A program made the translations under genes and the position numbers. A stretch of 45,239 bases of DNA from an uncultured Propionibacteriaceae bacterium (lineage in GTDB: Bacteria; Actinomycetota; Actinomycetes; Propionibacteriales; Propionibacteriaceae). The stretch is from contig CADCUO010000082.1 in NCBI GenBank assembly GCA_902805915.1, positions 1 through 45,239 on the forward strand, written 5' to 3'. Under the pieces are notes generated by a model, which saw nothing but the letters and a program-made list of their open reading frames with translations, was not told where the DNA came from and made no database searches. Shown piece after piece: positions 1-8,365 of this stretch (position 1 is its first letter; the number at the start of each line of letters is the position of its first letter).

Positions 1-1
1 C

Positions 2-139
2 CGCGGCAACTACACCCGAGAAATGCCCGGCTGGCAGATCCGCCTCGACGACCCCGGCAACAACAGCCAGCCCCACACCGTCACCACCACCACCCCCACC
101 GGACACACCTACACCAGCCAAGCACCCCAACCGCCGTGA
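2..139 (+). CDS. C-terminal end of a DUF222/HNH endonuclease-family protein (partial)
   Basis: An open frame enters from the left edge and ends at a TGA at 137-139, giving the last 45 residues of a protein. The tail reads MPGWQIRLDDPGNN, then a Thr-rich stretch and PTGHTYTSQAPQPP. A PTGHxYxSxAP ending is typical of the large actinobacterial family that joins an N-terminal DUF222 (13E12 repeat) to a C-terminal HNH nuclease domain. Such genes are often multicopy and their role is poorly defined. The HNH residues lie outside the window, so assignment rests on the tail motif alone. Confidence 0.65.
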   Translation, partial: RGNYTREMPGWQIRLDDPGNNSQPHTVTTTTPTGHTYTSQAPQPP

Positions 140-191
140 CTTCGTTCAGCGCTGGTGTAACAGTCACGCTCAGTGATCAGATTGCCGCGCG

Positions 192-2057
192 TCAGAACGC
201 CTCTTCGGCCAGGTCCATCACGGCGTTGTCGGTACCTTCGGCGATGGCCCGCTCGGCGCCGATCTTGGTCAGCACCGTCCGGGCGAACCAGCGAGCCGCG
301 GCCACCTTCCCCTCATAGAAGTGCTTCTCAGCCAACGGAAGCTCGTGGGCGAGCGCCTGCAGCGCGATCTCGGCGCTGCGCAGCAGCAGCCAGCCACAGA
401 TGAGGTCACCCAGGACCATCAGCAGCCGGGTCGTATTGAGACCAACCTTGTAGACATTGCGTGGATCGCCCAGGACTGAGGTCGCGACTGAGGATTCCAG
501 CTGCCCCAGCATGGCGGCGACGATCGCACCGACATCCTGCAGCGCCTGATGGAGCTGCTCGCGCTCATCCTTCAGCTGGCCGTTGCCGGCGCCGCTGGCG
601 ATGAACTGGGCAATCTCGGCCGACAGCCAACCCAGCGCCCGACCCTGGTCCCGGACGATCTTGCGGAAGAAGAAGTCCTGGCCCTGGATGGCGGTGGTGC
701 CCTCGTACAGGGTGTCGATCTTGGCGTCGCGCACGTACTGCTCCAGTGGGTAGTCGGCGAGGAAACCCGATCCGCCGAAGGTCTGCAGCGACTCAGTGCC
801 CAGCAGCACCCATGACCGCTCGGATCCGTAGCCCTTGACGATCGGCAGCAGCAGGTCGTTGAGCCGCTCGGCGTCAGGGTCGGTCGTGCCGGCATGCGTG
901 GCCAGCCAGATCCGGTCCTGAATGCTCGCCGTATAGAGCACCAGCGAGCGCATGCCCTCAACGAAGGACTTTTGTGTCATCAGCGAACGGCGAACATCGG
1001 GATGGTGGGTGATCGTCACCCGAGGGGCCGTCTTATCCGAGGCGCAGGTCAGGTCAGCACCCTGCACCCGGGTCTTCGCGTACTCGAGCGCGTTGAGGTA
1101 ACCGGTCGACAAGGTTGCGATTGCCTTGGTCCCGACGAGCATCCGCGCGTGCTCGATCACCTGGAACATCTGAGCAATACCGTCGTGCACGTCGCCGAGC
1201 AGGTACCCCATGGCGGGGATCTCGTCTGCCCCGAAGGTCAGCTCACAGGTGGTGGACACCTTGATACCCATCTTCTTTTCCACACCGGTGGCGAACACGC
1301 CGTTGCGCTGGCCGGTCAGCTCCCCGGTCTCGATGTCGAAGTGGTACTTCGGCACCACGAACAACGACAGACCCTTGGTGCCAGGTCCGCCCGCCCCGGG
1401 AACACCCTGCGGCCGCGCGAGCACCAGGTGCACGATGTTCTCCGTCAGGTCGTGCTCGCCGGAGGTGATGAAGCGCTTGACCCCCTCGAGATGCCAGGTC
1501 CCGTCCGGCTGCGGGAACGCTCTGGTACGGCCGGCGCCGACGTCGGATCCAGCCTCCGGCTCGGTGAGGGCCATCGTGCCGGCCCACTGCCGATCCACCA
1601 TGAACCGACCGATCCGCTTGTCGCGCTCAGTCCCGTTCAACCAGATGACGTGTCCCATCCCCGGCCCGGAGGCGTAGATGTACGTCGCGGGGCTGGCTCC
1701 CAGGACAAGTTCGGCGACGCTCCACTGCAGGGAGGATGGAGTGGGTTGGCCGTCCAGCTCTGCGGGCAGCTCCAGCCGATACCAGCCGGCGTCCAGGTAT
1801 GTCCGAAATGACCGCTTGAATGAGGCCGGGAGCGTCACAGAGTGCGTCTGCGGGTCGAACACCGGGGGGTGAGCGTCGGAGTCGGCGAACGACTCGGCCA
1901 GCTTGGTCCGCGCCAGCCGGTCCACCTCCTCCAGAACGGCGACTGCGGTGTCGGAGTCCATGTCCTGGTACGGACCCTTCCCGAGCACCTCGCCCCGCCC
2001 CAGCAGCTCGAAGAGGTTGAAGGTGATGTCGCGCAGGTTGGATCTGTAGTGCGTCAT
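192..2057 (-). CDS. Acyl-CoA dehydrogenase, FadE5-like
   Basis: A flavoprotein for the first oxidation of acyl-CoA in fatty acid beta-oxidation. The start was placed at the ATG at 2057, giving 621 residues, because [10 protein letters not shown] followed by [10 protein letters not shown] matches the N-terminus usual for the mycobacterial FadE5 family (about 610 residues). An upstream in-frame ATG would run into the operator region. Visible motifs are [11 protein letters not shown] at about 162-172 (FAD/substrate loop) and [11 protein letters not shown] near 448-458, whose Glu (about 452) sits where the catalytic base is expected. The length and extra C-terminal domain separate it from the 380-residue short-chain enzymes. 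The gene stands alone, and two palindromes lie upstream at 2085-2126. The family is clear; the chain-length preference is not readable from sequence. Confidence 0.9.
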   Translation of the reverse strand: MTHYRSNLRDITFNLFELLGRGEVLGKGPYQDMDSDTAVAVLEEVDRLARTKLAESFADSDAHPPVFDPQTHSVTLPASFKRSFRTYLDAGWYRLELPAELDGQPTPSSLQWSVAELVLGASPATYIYASGPGMGHVIWLNGTERDKRIGRFMVDRQWAGTMALTEPEAGSDVGAGRTRAFPQPDGTWHLEGVKRFITSGEHDLTENIVHLVLARPQGVPGAGGPGTKGLSLFVVPKYHFDIETGELTGQRNGVFATGVEKKMGIKVSTTCELTFGADEIPAMGYLLGDVHDGIAQMFQVIEHARMLVGTKAIATLSTGYLNALEYAKTRVQGADLTCASDKTAPRVTITHHPDVRRSLMTQKSFVEGMRSLVLYTASIQDRIWLATHAGTTDPDAERLNDLLLPIVKGYGSERSWVLLGTESLQTFGGSGFLADYPLEQYVRDAKIDTLYEGTTAIQGQDFFFRKIVRDQGRALGWLSAEIAQFIASGAGNGQLKDEREQLHQALQDVGAIVAAMLGQLESSVATSVLGDPRNVYKVGLNTTRLLMVLGDLICGWLLLRSAEIALQALAHELPLAEKHFYEGKVAAARWFARTVLTKIGAERAIAEGTDNAVMDLAEEAF

Positions 2058-2084
2058 GCCGTGCCGCCTCTGGGGAGACCGTAT

Positions 2085-2100
2085 GTTACTGACCAGTAAC
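2085..2100. promoter_or_regulatory. Operator-like palindrome 1 upstream of the acyl-CoA dehydrogenase
   Basis: GTTACTGACCAGTAAC is a perfect inverted repeat (7-bp arms GTTACTG/CAGTAAC, 2-bp centre). It begins 28 bp upstream of the dehydrogenase ATG. Its size and symmetry suit a TetR-family repressor, the usual regulator class for fatty-acid degradation genes in actinobacteria. No regulator gene is adjacent, so the cognate protein is unknown. Confidence 0.6.
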
Positions 2101-2110
2101 ATAATCAAAT

Positions 2111-2126
2111 GCTACCCGTCGGTAAC
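2111..2126. promoter_or_regulatory. Operator-like palindrome 2, variant of palindrome 1
   Basis: GCTACCCGTCGGTAAC is also 16 bp and shares the pattern GYTACY-N4-RGTAAC with the site at 2085-2100. The two centres are 26 bp apart, about 2.5 helical turns. This second copy lies nearer the divergent nucleotidyltransferase-fold gene (start 2160), so one regulator could act on both promoters. Observed in sequence; function inferred. Confidence 0.5.
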
Positions 2127-2159
2127 AAGTCTTAGCCGACCTGACCTAAAGTCGCTCGG

Positions 2160-3251
2160 GTGAGAGTCGGTGACGCCCGAGAAGTGGCCGCAGCCTGGGT
2201 CCGGACAGCGGCGGCCGACCGCTTAGACGTCGTCGGCGCCTTCTTCAGTGGTTCCACGGTCGGTGCTGATCCTGAGCTTGAGCTGCCGGCAACCTCCGAC
2301 GTGGACGTAGTCGTCGTGCTCCAGCGGGACCGGGTCCCCGCGAAGCCCGGCAAGATCGAGCTGGAGGGGATCTTGATCGAGGTGACCTACCTCCCCTACG
2401 CGGAGCTGGCCGACCCGGAGGCGGTGGCAGGCGCCTACGTACTGGCGGCCAGCTTCGCCACCGACACGATCATCCACGACCCCACCGGTGCTCTGGAGTC
2501 GCTGCATCAACACATCGCCGCGGATTTCGCCGACCCGAGAAGGGTGCGCCGCCGAGTTGACGCGGTCCGGACCAAGATCATCAACGGGCTGGCACAGTTC
2601 AATACCCGGGCGCCGTGGCATCAGCAGGTGCTCCAGTGGCTGTTTCCCAGCAGTCTGGCCACCCATGCCGTCCTGGTGGCCGGCTTGCGCAACCCGACCG
2701 TACGGCTGCGCTATCCGATGGCCCGGCAGGTCCTTCAGCAGCACGGAGTCCTGGACGACTATCCGCGGCTGGTCGATCTGATCGGTTGCACCCAGGTGAC
2801 TCCGCAGCTGGTGCAGCAGCACCTGGACGCACTCGCGGTCTGCTTCGACCAAGCCGCCGCCCTGGGCCGCACGCCGTTCCCCTTCTCCACCGACATCACC
2901 CCCCAGGCGCGTCCGATCGCCATCGACGGATCACAGGCACTGATCGCCGCCGGTGATCATCGGGAAGCGGTGTTCTGGATCATCGCCACCTTTGGCCGCT
3001 GCCAGCAGGTTCTCGCCGCCGACGCTCCGGCGCAGGTCACGACGGCGGCGGAACCGGCGTTTCGGGCTGCAGTCTCCGATCTCTGTGGGATGCGTGAGCC
3101 AGCTGACTTGCTCCGCGGTGCGGAACGGGACCGCGATGCCTGGCCAGCCATACAAGCGGTCGCGGAAGAGATCATCGCCCGGCGGACCATCGCCCGACCT
3201 CATGGTGTCGGGGCTAGTGGTGGCGGGGCGCGGCGACCGAACTCCGACTGA
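2160..3251 (+). CDS. Nucleotidyltransferase-fold domain protein
   Basis: A 363-residue soluble protein with an N-terminal polymerase-beta-like nucleotidyltransferase signature: GS at residues 31-32 followed by SDVDVVVV at 46-53, where two Asp residues would bind metal. This matches the GS...DxD core of minimal nucleotidyltransferases, as in antibiotic adenylyltransferases and MNT antitoxins. The remaining 300 residues are probably helical, and I cannot assign a substrate. Translation starts at GTG 2160 with no strong Shine-Dalgarno sequence. The gene diverges from the acyl-CoA dehydrogenase, and its 3' end overlaps the convergent LacI gene by 38 bp. No HEPN-type partner lies next to it, so a toxin-antitoxin role is not indicated. 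Confidence 0.65.
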   Translation: MRVGDAREVAAAWVRTAAADRLDVVGAFFSGSTVGADPELELPATSDVDVVVVLQRDRVPAKPGKIELEGILIEVTYLPYAELADPEAVAGAYVLAASFATDTIIHDPTGALESLHQHIAADFADPRRVRRRVDAVRTKIINGLAQFNTRAPWHQQVLQWLFPSSLATHAVLVAGLRNPTVRLRYPMARQVLQQHGVLDDYPRLVDLIGCTQVTPQLVQQHLDALAVCFDQAAALGRTPFPFSTDITPQARPIAIDGSQALIAAGDHREAVFWIIATFGRCQQVLAADAPAQVTTAAEPAFRAAVSDLCGMREPADLLRGAERDRDAWPAIQAVAEEIIARRTIARPHGVGASGGGARRPNSD

Positions 3252-4212
3252 CCAGCTGCGGCGGGATCGAGACAGCCCGTGGCGGGGAGCCCGCTAGCAA
3301 ATCCAGCATCAGCTGCATGGAATGGCGGCCCAAGTCCGCGAAGTCCTGGCGGATCGTGGTCAATGGCGGGAGGAAGTGCTCGGCTTCCGGGATGTCGTCG
3401 AATCCCACCACGCTGATATCTGTGGGGACCGAGATGCCGGCGTCGGAGAAGGCGTGGATCAGCCCGAGCGCCATCTGATCGTTGGCACTGAACACTGCGG
3501 TGAAGTCCAGGTCCTTGACCAGTCGGCCACCGACCTCATACCCCGCCTTGGCCGACCAGTCACCGGCTAGGGGGACCCGTACCTGCAGGCCGTTCCGCCG
3601 CATGGCCGACTCCCATCCAGACCGCCGCATCACCGCATCGGCAAACTCCGCCGGTCCGCCAAGATGGACGATGGATCGGTGGCCGTGGCCGATCAGATGC
3701 TCGGTGCCAAGCTGGGCGCCTGCCGCCTGCTCGACGGCCACTGTGGCCAGGCGTGGCGCCGATCCGCTGCTGAGCACGACGAGCGGCTGGCTGATGGACA
3801 CATCCAGCGCCGCTGCGAGCTCAGCGGTTCGTGCTGCGACGACGACCACGCCGTCCACCCCACGGCCGACCAGGTCACCCACCGCGGCATGCAGCGACGC
3901 TGCGTCGATATCGGGCACGGTGGCGACCTGAACTGCGTACCCTGCGTCCCGACAGGCTGTGGTGAAGCCTGACATGGTGCTCGATGGACCATAGTGCGGG
4001 TCTCCACTGGAGACCACACCTAGAGTCATGCTGGTACGGGTCGCCAACGTGCGCGCGGTGTTGTTCGGCCGGTAACCAAGCTCGGCGATCGCTGCTAGCA
4101 CCCGGTCCCGGGTGTCGGGGCGAAGGCTGGGGTGTCCGTTGACAACCCGGGACACGGTCTGATGGGAGACTCCGGCACGCCGCGCGACGTCGTGAAGATT
4201 GGCAGGTTTCAT
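3214..4212 (-). CDS. LacI/GalR-family transcriptional regulator
   Basis: A 332-residue repressor, normal length for the family. The start at ATG 4212 is set by the DNA-binding helix-turn-helix, which begins at once (NLHDVARRAGVSHQTVSRVVNG, residues 4-25), followed by the hinge region with NNTARTLATRTS. The rest is a periplasmic-binding-protein-like sugar sensor with FSANDQMALGLIHAF and SVVGFDDIPEA, both typical of the effector domain. It is divergent from the GH36 alpha-galactosidase with 193 bp between starts, so control of that gene by an alpha-galactoside or galactose effector is the natural inference. An in-frame upstream extension to 4494 exists but overlaps the galactosidase start and is not credible. 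Confidence 0.93.
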   Translation of the reverse strand: MKPANLHDVARRAGVSHQTVSRVVNGHPSLRPDTRDRVLAAIAELGYRPNNTARTLATRTSMTLGVVSSGDPHYGPSSTMSGFTTACRDAGYAVQVATVPDIDAASLHAAVGDLVGRGVDGVVVVAARTAELAAALDVSISQPLVVLSSGSAPRLATVAVEQAAGAQLGTEHLIGHGHRSIVHLGGPAEFADAVMRRSGWESAMRRNGLQVRVPLAGDWSAKAGYEVGGRLVKDLDFTAVFSANDQMALGLIHAFSDAGISVPTDISVVGFDDIPEAEHFLPPLTTIRQDFADLGRHSMQLMLDLLAGSPPRAVSIPPQLVSRSSVAAPRHH

Positions 4213-4236
4213 AGCCGGACTGAACACCCCTGACGG

Positions 4237-4246
4237 GTACGCGTAC
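4237..4246. promoter_or_regulatory. Candidate operator palindrome near the LacI-type gene
   Basis: GTACGCGTAC is a perfect 10-bp palindrome 25 bp upstream of the repressor ATG. LacI-family sites are usually longer (14-20 bp), and the flanks here do not extend the symmetry, so this is a weak candidate for autoregulation. Confidence 0.3.
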
Positions 4247-4328
4247 TCACAATGTGATGCCCATGCTAACCGCGGGGCCGCCGTCGGCAGCCGTTCCGCG
4301 CGCCCCAAGAGCTCGTCGTCGGAGCCGC

Positions 4329-4339
4329 TGGTGACACCA
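4329..4339. promoter_or_regulatory. Candidate operator palindrome upstream of the alpha-galactosidase
   Basis: TGGTGACACCA is an odd-centred perfect palindrome (5-bp arms) lying 66 bp before the alpha-galactosidase ATG. It could be a repressor site for the divergent LacI-type regulator. The evidence is symmetry and position only. Confidence 0.3.
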
Positions 4340-4405
4340 CCGGCCTGATCGTTATCGTCGGGAGTCCAACCGGGGCCACCAAGGCGCGTCCAGCAAGGAG
4401 AACCG

Positions 4406-6514
4406 ATGGCACGCAGTATCACGTTCGGCCATGATCGACTTCGCGTTGATGTCGGCATCGCAGACGACGGCTCGGTACGGCTGGCGCATCTCAACGCGGA
4501 CGGTGTCGTGCTCCCGGTTCACGCGCAGCAACCCCTGGTCGAGGTGCTGACGGTCGAGGACGGGCATGGCCCTCCCTCGGAGCGGCTGGTGGGAAGCGTG
4601 GTCGGCGGCATGCTTCGCTACGTCGGCCACGAGGACCTCAGCGACTCCGACCACTCCCGGCTCGAGGTACACCTGCACGATCAAGCCTCGAACCTGTCGG
4701 CCACCGTTCGGCTCTCCGCCCACCGCCAGGTGGCTGCACTGTCGATGCAGGCCACGGTGACCAACGCCGGTAGTGCCCCGCGGACACTACAGGCCGTCAC
4801 CTCGCTGGTGCTGCGGCTAGGCAGCCCGGAGCGGCCGGTGCCGCTGGAGGAGATGGATTTTCTCAGCGGGACCAGTGAGTGGATCAGTGAGAGTCGTTGG
4901 TCACGCCGACCCGCCCGCGAGCTGCTGGGCAAGCTTGACGCAAAAGTGCACGGCCAGGACTCCAGGGGGTCAGTGCTGGCTCGGTCGCTGGGCAGCTGGT
5001 CAACCGGACGCGACCTCCCCGTCGGCGGCGCGCTGCACCAGCACGGCGACTTCGCCGTGCTCTGGCAGATCGAGCACAACGGTGGCTGGCGCTGGGAGGT
5101 CGGCGAGCAGCAGTACGGGCTGACTATCGGGCTGAGCGGTCCCACCGACCTTGATCATCAGTGGACAGAACGGCTCCAGCCAGGCGAGTCGTTCAGCACA
5201 GTAGTGGCCACTCTCGGCATCGGCACCGATCTGGACAGTGCGCTGGCTGAGCTGACCGACCACCGCAGACGCGGGCGTCGTGCGCACCACGACAACGAGG
5301 TGCAGCACCTGATCTTCAACGACTACATGAACACGCTGATGGGCGACCCGACGACCGAAAAGCTGCTGCCGTTGATAGACAACGCCGCCGCCGCGGGTGC
5401 GGAGGTGTTCTGTATCGACGCCGGCTGGTACGACGACGGCGGCGACTGGTGGCCTAGTGTCGGCGCCTGGCAGCCATCCACCGTACGCTTCCCCGGCGGC
5501 CTGGCTGAGGTCATCCAGCACATCACCGACACCGGGATGGTGGCTGGTCTGTGGCTGGAGCCGGAGGTTGTCGGGGTGGACAGCCCGATGGTCGAACGGC
5601 TGCCGTTGGAGGCGTTCCTGCTGCGCAACGGCGTACGTGTCCGAGAGGCGCAGCGGTTCCATCTGGATCTCAGCCACCCAGCGGCGAGGGCCCATCTGGA
5701 CGAGGTGGTTGACCGGCTCGTGAACGACTTCGGTGTCGGATATTTCAAGATGGACTACAACATCAACCCTGGTGCGGGCAGCGACCGTGACCAGCGGAGC
5801 CCCGGTGCCGGGCTGCTCCGGCACAACCGGGCGCAGCTGGACTGGCTCGACTCGGTACTGGACCGACACCCGAAGTTGATCATCGAGAATTGTTCCTCCG
5901 GGGCGATGCGGATGGATCCAGCGACCATGTCGCGGCTGCAGCTGCAATCCACCTCCGACCAGCAGGATCCAGTCAGGTACGCCACCATCGCCGCTGCCGC
6001 ACCGATGTCGATCTTGCCCGAGCAGGCTGGCAACTGGGCGTACCCCAATGTCGAGATGGATGACGAAACCACCGGTTTTGCCTTGACCAACGGGATCCTC
6101 GGGCGGTTGTACCTGTCCGGCTATCTGAACCGGCTGCAGGACTTCCAGCTATCGCTGGTCAACGAGGCAATTGCCGTGCACAAAGAGATTCGGACCGAGA
6201 TTGTCACGTCCTACCCGTCCTGGCCGCTGGACCTGCCGCAATGGGAGGACCCGGTGGTAGCGCTGGCGCTACACGCCGGAACCGCCACCTATGTTGCCGT
6301 ATGGCAGCGGGCCGAGACGGCGTCAGTGAGTCTTTCGCTGCCGGCTTTGGCCGGTGATCGTGTCCGGGTCTCGACGCTGTTCCCAACACGGCTTCCCCAA
6401 TGGGGCAGCGACTGGGATCCGTCGGCCGCGCTGCTGACGGTGCAGCCGACGTCGCCGAGCCCGTCAGCCCGGGTATTCAAGATCATCACCGAAGGCAGCC
6501 CGGAGTGGAACTGA
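4406..6514 (+). CDS. Alpha-galactosidase, GH36 family
   Basis: A 702-residue glycoside hydrolase that releases terminal alpha-linked galactose from melibiose/raffinose-type sugars. It has an N-terminal beta-sandwich (about 1-290), a central TIM barrel (about 300-620) and a C-terminal beta domain, the usual GH36 order and length. Key motifs are FCIDAGWYDD (335-344), GLWLEPEVV (381-389), YFKMDYN (446-452) with the nucleophile Asp450, ENCSSGAMRMD (494-504) and STSDQQD (515-521) with the probable acid/base Asp518. There is no signal peptide, so it acts on imported sugars. A good Shine-Dalgarno AAGGAG lies 5 bases before the ATG. The divergent LacI repressor probably controls it. No sugar transporter is nearby. 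Confidence 0.93.
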   Translation: MARSITFGHDRLRVDVGIADDGSVRLAHLNADGVVLPVHAQQPLVEVLTVEDGHGPPSERLVGSVVGGMLRYVGHEDLSDSDHSRLEVHLHDQASNLSATVRLSAHRQVAALSMQATVTNAGSAPRTLQAVTSLVLRLGSPERPVPLEEMDFLSGTSEWISESRWSRRPARELLGKLDAKVHGQDSRGSVLARSLGSWSTGRDLPVGGALHQHGDFAVLWQIEHNGGWRWEVGEQQYGLTIGLSGPTDLDHQWTERLQPGESFSTVVATLGIGTDLDSALAELTDHRRRGRRAHHDNEVQHLIFNDYMNTLMGDPTTEKLLPLIDNAAAAGAEVFCIDAGWYDDGGDWWPSVGAWQPSTVRFPGGLAEVIQHITDTGMVAGLWLEPEVVGVDSPMVERLPLEAFLLRNGVRVREAQRFHLDLSHPAARAHLDEVVDRLVNDFGVGYFKMDYNINPGAGSDRDQRSPGAGLLRHNRAQLDWLDSVLDRHPKLIIENCSSGAMRMDPATMSRLQLQSTSDQQDPVRYATIAAAAPMSILPEQAGNWAYPNVEMDDETTGFALTNGILGRLYLSGYLNRLQDFQLSLVNEAIAVHKEIRTEIVTSYPSWPLDLPQWEDPVVALALHAGTATYVAVWQRAETASVSLSLPALAGDRVRVSTLFPTRLPQWGSDWDPSAALLTVQPTSPSPSARVFKIITEGSPEWN

Positions 6515-6536
6515 CGCCGCAGCAGCGGCGAAGTAG

Positions 6537-6782
6537 CTAGCGGAGTCCCTGGCCCTGGGTGACCGCGGCCTCGGCCTGGTCCCTCGGCACGTCGATCACC
6601 CGCCCGCACACTGAGCACGTGTCCAGATACTTGGTGCTGATCGGGATCAGCGGGATGAAGAACAGCGAGATCTTCCGTGTCCGTCGCACCAGATGATGTG
6701 GGGCCGTGTTCCCACAGTTGTTACAAGGAAAGACCAGCGTCCCCAGAACAGTGTCGCGGGCGGTCAGGCCGAAGATCAGCAC
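6537..6782 (-). CDS. Small zinc-ribbon protein
   Basis: An 81-residue protein starting at GTG 6782, with an AAGGG-like ribosome site upstream. It has two Cys pairs, CNNC at residues 20-23 and CSVC near 56-59, spaced as in a zinc ribbon, with a short hydrophobic stretch (ISLFFIPLIPIS) between them. It belongs to a group of short zinc-ribbon proteins common in actinobacteria with no known function. It lies downstream of the coiled-coil gene on the same strand, separated by a hairpin. Confidence 0.8.
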   Translation of the reverse strand: MLIFGLTARDTVLGTLVFPCNNCGNTAPHHLVRRTRKISLFFIPLIPISTKYLDTCSVCGRVIDVPRDQAEAAVTQGQGLR

Positions 6783-6866
6783 AGCTGCTCGCCCTTTGTG
6801 TTGGTAGCCATGGGGTCGACATACCCAGGTAGGAAGTTATCTACACCCTCGGCCAGTACCTGGACG

Positions 6867-6905
6867 GAGGTCCACCCACAGCCCCGAGACATGTGGGTGG
6901 GCCTC
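6867..6905 (-). terminator. Strong hairpin downstream of the coiled-coil gene
   Basis: The left arm 6867-6880 (GAGGTCCACCCACA) pairs with 6892-6905 (TGTGGGTGGGCCTC) through 14 base pairs, one of them G-T, around an 11-base loop. It lies 45 bp beyond the stop of the coiled-coil gene and before the zinc-ribbon gene on the same strand. No T-run follows, which is common for terminators in high-GC actinobacteria. A leader structure of the zinc-ribbon mRNA is the alternative. Confidence 0.5.
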
Positions 6906-6949
6906 ATGATCAGTATGGCGTTCATGCGGGTCACGACACGACCCCGAAT

Positions 6950-7849
6950 CTATGCATTCAGGCGGGCATCGTCCAGCACGGCGGCGGCCTGCTCGAGGAC
7001 AGTTCTTGCAGCCCGGACCCGACCCTCGGCCGCGCTCAACACCTGCTGCGCGTCCTTAGCATGCTCGGCAGCGGCACGCTGGCGCTCTTCCGCCTCCGCC
7101 AGCTCTGCACGAAGCCGCGCCACCAGCTCGCCCGCCGCGGTGGCCGCAGCGCTGGCCCGCTCCGCCTCCGCAGCCCTGGCTTCCCGATCGACCTCCGCGT
7201 GGCTGAGCAGATCCTGCGCGGCCGCCAACGCCTGTACGGCCTCGCGGCGCCGACGGTCCAGCTGTGCCTCCGCCGCATCCTCCGCCGCATCCACGGCGCC
7301 GGCCGGCTCGGGCTCCGGCGCCGGCTCCGCCGAGCGCTCGGCTGTTCGCTGCAATGTTGGCACCGGCCCCAGGTCGATGGTGCCGAAACCGCCGTAGCTG
7401 ATGCTCTGTACGACCCGACCGGCGCGCACCACGTCGGCTGCGCTGTGATCGGCCAGTGCCGCCTGGAGCGTCTGGACCACCTCCTGACGCGTAGCTTCGG
7501 TGGCAGCGTGCCCGCGGTCCGCAGCGAGCTCGGCGGCGTGGCGGGCCAGAGCCTCCACGACCCGGTGCCGTTCAGCGGACAGCCGGCGCAGATCCGGGCC
7601 GGACATGTTCTGCTGCGCCTCGCGAAGTGCTGTGCCGAGGTCGAGCAGGCCTTGCAGCTCCTCGGGTGCCTCCCGGGCCAGCAGGTTGACCAGCCACGCC
7701 GAGCGCGTTGGTTTGCGGAGCTGGCCGATTTCCTTGGCCAGGGCACGATCGCTTGCCTTCTTGGCTGCCGCAACCCGCTCGCTTCGCAGCGACATGAAGT
7801 CCTCCGGCGCGGCGGCGTACAGCTCCTCGGACACCGAGTTCAGGTCCAT
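6950..7849 (-). CDS. Coiled-coil protein of unknown function
   Basis: A 299-residue soluble protein. The N-terminal 90 residues (LYAAAPEDFMSLRSERV, then RKPTRSAWLVNLLAR) resemble an actinobacterial family in which a short N-terminal domain precedes long coiled coils. Residues from about 165 to the end are dominated by Ala, Glu, Arg and Gln in heptad-like order (RRREAVQALAAAQDLLSHAE and similar), indicating an extended coiled coil. There is no signal peptide or membrane segment. It stands between the Lrp-type regulator and the zinc-ribbon gene, all on the minus strand. The function is not known to me. Confidence 0.75.
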   Translation of the reverse strand: MDLNSVSEELYAAAPEDFMSLRSERVAAAKKASDRALAKEIGQLRKPTRSAWLVNLLAREAPEELQGLLDLGTALREAQQNMSGPDLRRLSAERHRVVEALARHAAELAADRGHAATEATRQEVVQTLQAALADHSAADVVRAGRVVQSISYGGFGTIDLGPVPTLQRTAERSAEPAPEPEPAGAVDAAEDAAEAQLDRRRREAVQALAAAQDLLSHAEVDREARAAEAERASAAATAAGELVARLRAELAEAEERQRAAAEHAKDAQQVLSAAEGRVRAARTVLEQAAAVLDDARLNA

Positions 7850-7873
7850 GCGGCCATCGTGCCTGAATGTCGG

Positions 7874-8302
7874 CTAAAGGTGTGAGAGGACGATCGCGCT
7901 GCGGGTGCGGCTGACCCCAGGATAGTTCCGGATGATGCCGAGGATCTCCTCGAAGTGGGCTGGCCCTTCGGCCCGTACGACGACGATGCCGTCCGCCTCA
8001 CCCGTCACCGTGTACGCGTCCACCACCTCAGGGATCGAGCGGGCCATCTCGCGCATCTTGTCCGGTGGGACCCGACCTTCGCAGTAGAGCTCCACGAACG
8101 CCTCGATGGTCCAGCCCAGCGCGCCAGGATCGATCTCGGCGGTGAACCGCCGCACCACCCCGCCGCGCACCAGCCGGTCCACCCGTCGTTTCGTTGCCGG
8201 CGTGGAGAGCCCGATCTGGTGGCCGATGCTGGCGAAGCTCAGCCGGCCGTCTGCCATGAGCAACGCAATGATCTTGCGGTCCAAGTCGTCAACGCGCAAC
8301 AT
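7874..8302 (-). CDS. Lrp/AsnC-family transcriptional regulator
   Basis: A 142-residue regulator of standard family size. The N-terminal winged helix includes LDRKIIALLMADGR and IGLSTPATKRRVDRLV (about 7-45). The C-terminal ligand-binding RAM domain includes DAYTVTGEADGIVVV and the closing YPGVSRTRSAIVLSHL. The ATG at 8302 is 64 bp from the divergent dimethylargininase gene. This arrangement of AsnC regulator, dimethylargininase-like gene and rocD also occurs in Mycobacterium tuberculosis (Rv2324-Rv2321c), so arginine or ornithine sensing is the likely role. Confidence 0.92.
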   Translation of the reverse strand: MLRVDDLDRKIIALLMADGRLSFASIGHQIGLSTPATKRRVDRLVRGGVVRRFTAEIDPGALGWTIEAFVELYCEGRVPPDKMREMARSIPEVVDAYTVTGEADGIVVVRAEGPAHFEEILGIIRNYPGVSRTRSAIVLSHL

Positions 8303-8347
8303 AAACGCCTCCAGTCGATAGCGAACTCATCGTAGTTGCACATCTGT

Positions 8348-8365
8348 CGCTCATAGACTTGAGCG
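8348..8365. promoter_or_regulatory. Inverted repeat abutting the dimethylargininase-like start codon
   Basis: CGCTCA-TAGACT-TGAGCG is a perfect inverted repeat (6-bp arms, 6-bp spacer) that ends at the base before the GTG at 8366. It lies in the 63-bp divergent region and would cover the translation start of the catabolic operon. It could be an Lrp/AsnC site or an mRNA hairpin over the ribosome-binding region. Confidence 0.45.

Noticed and set aside
894-1811. Long plus-strand open frame (305 codons) opposite the acyl-CoA dehydrogenase
   Set aside because: It is a GC-rich antisense shadow; the opposite strand has all acyl-CoA dehydrogenase motifs in frame.
2160-3251. Nucleotidyltransferase-fold gene as part of a HEPN/MNT toxin-antitoxin pair
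   Set aside because: The protein is much longer than MNT antitoxins and no HEPN gene lies beside it.
6776-6925. A 49-codon minus-strand frame overlapping the start of the zinc-ribbon gene by 7 bases
   Set aside because: It contains the 14-bp hairpin, has no convincing ribosome site and resembles no protein I recognise; most likely non-coding.
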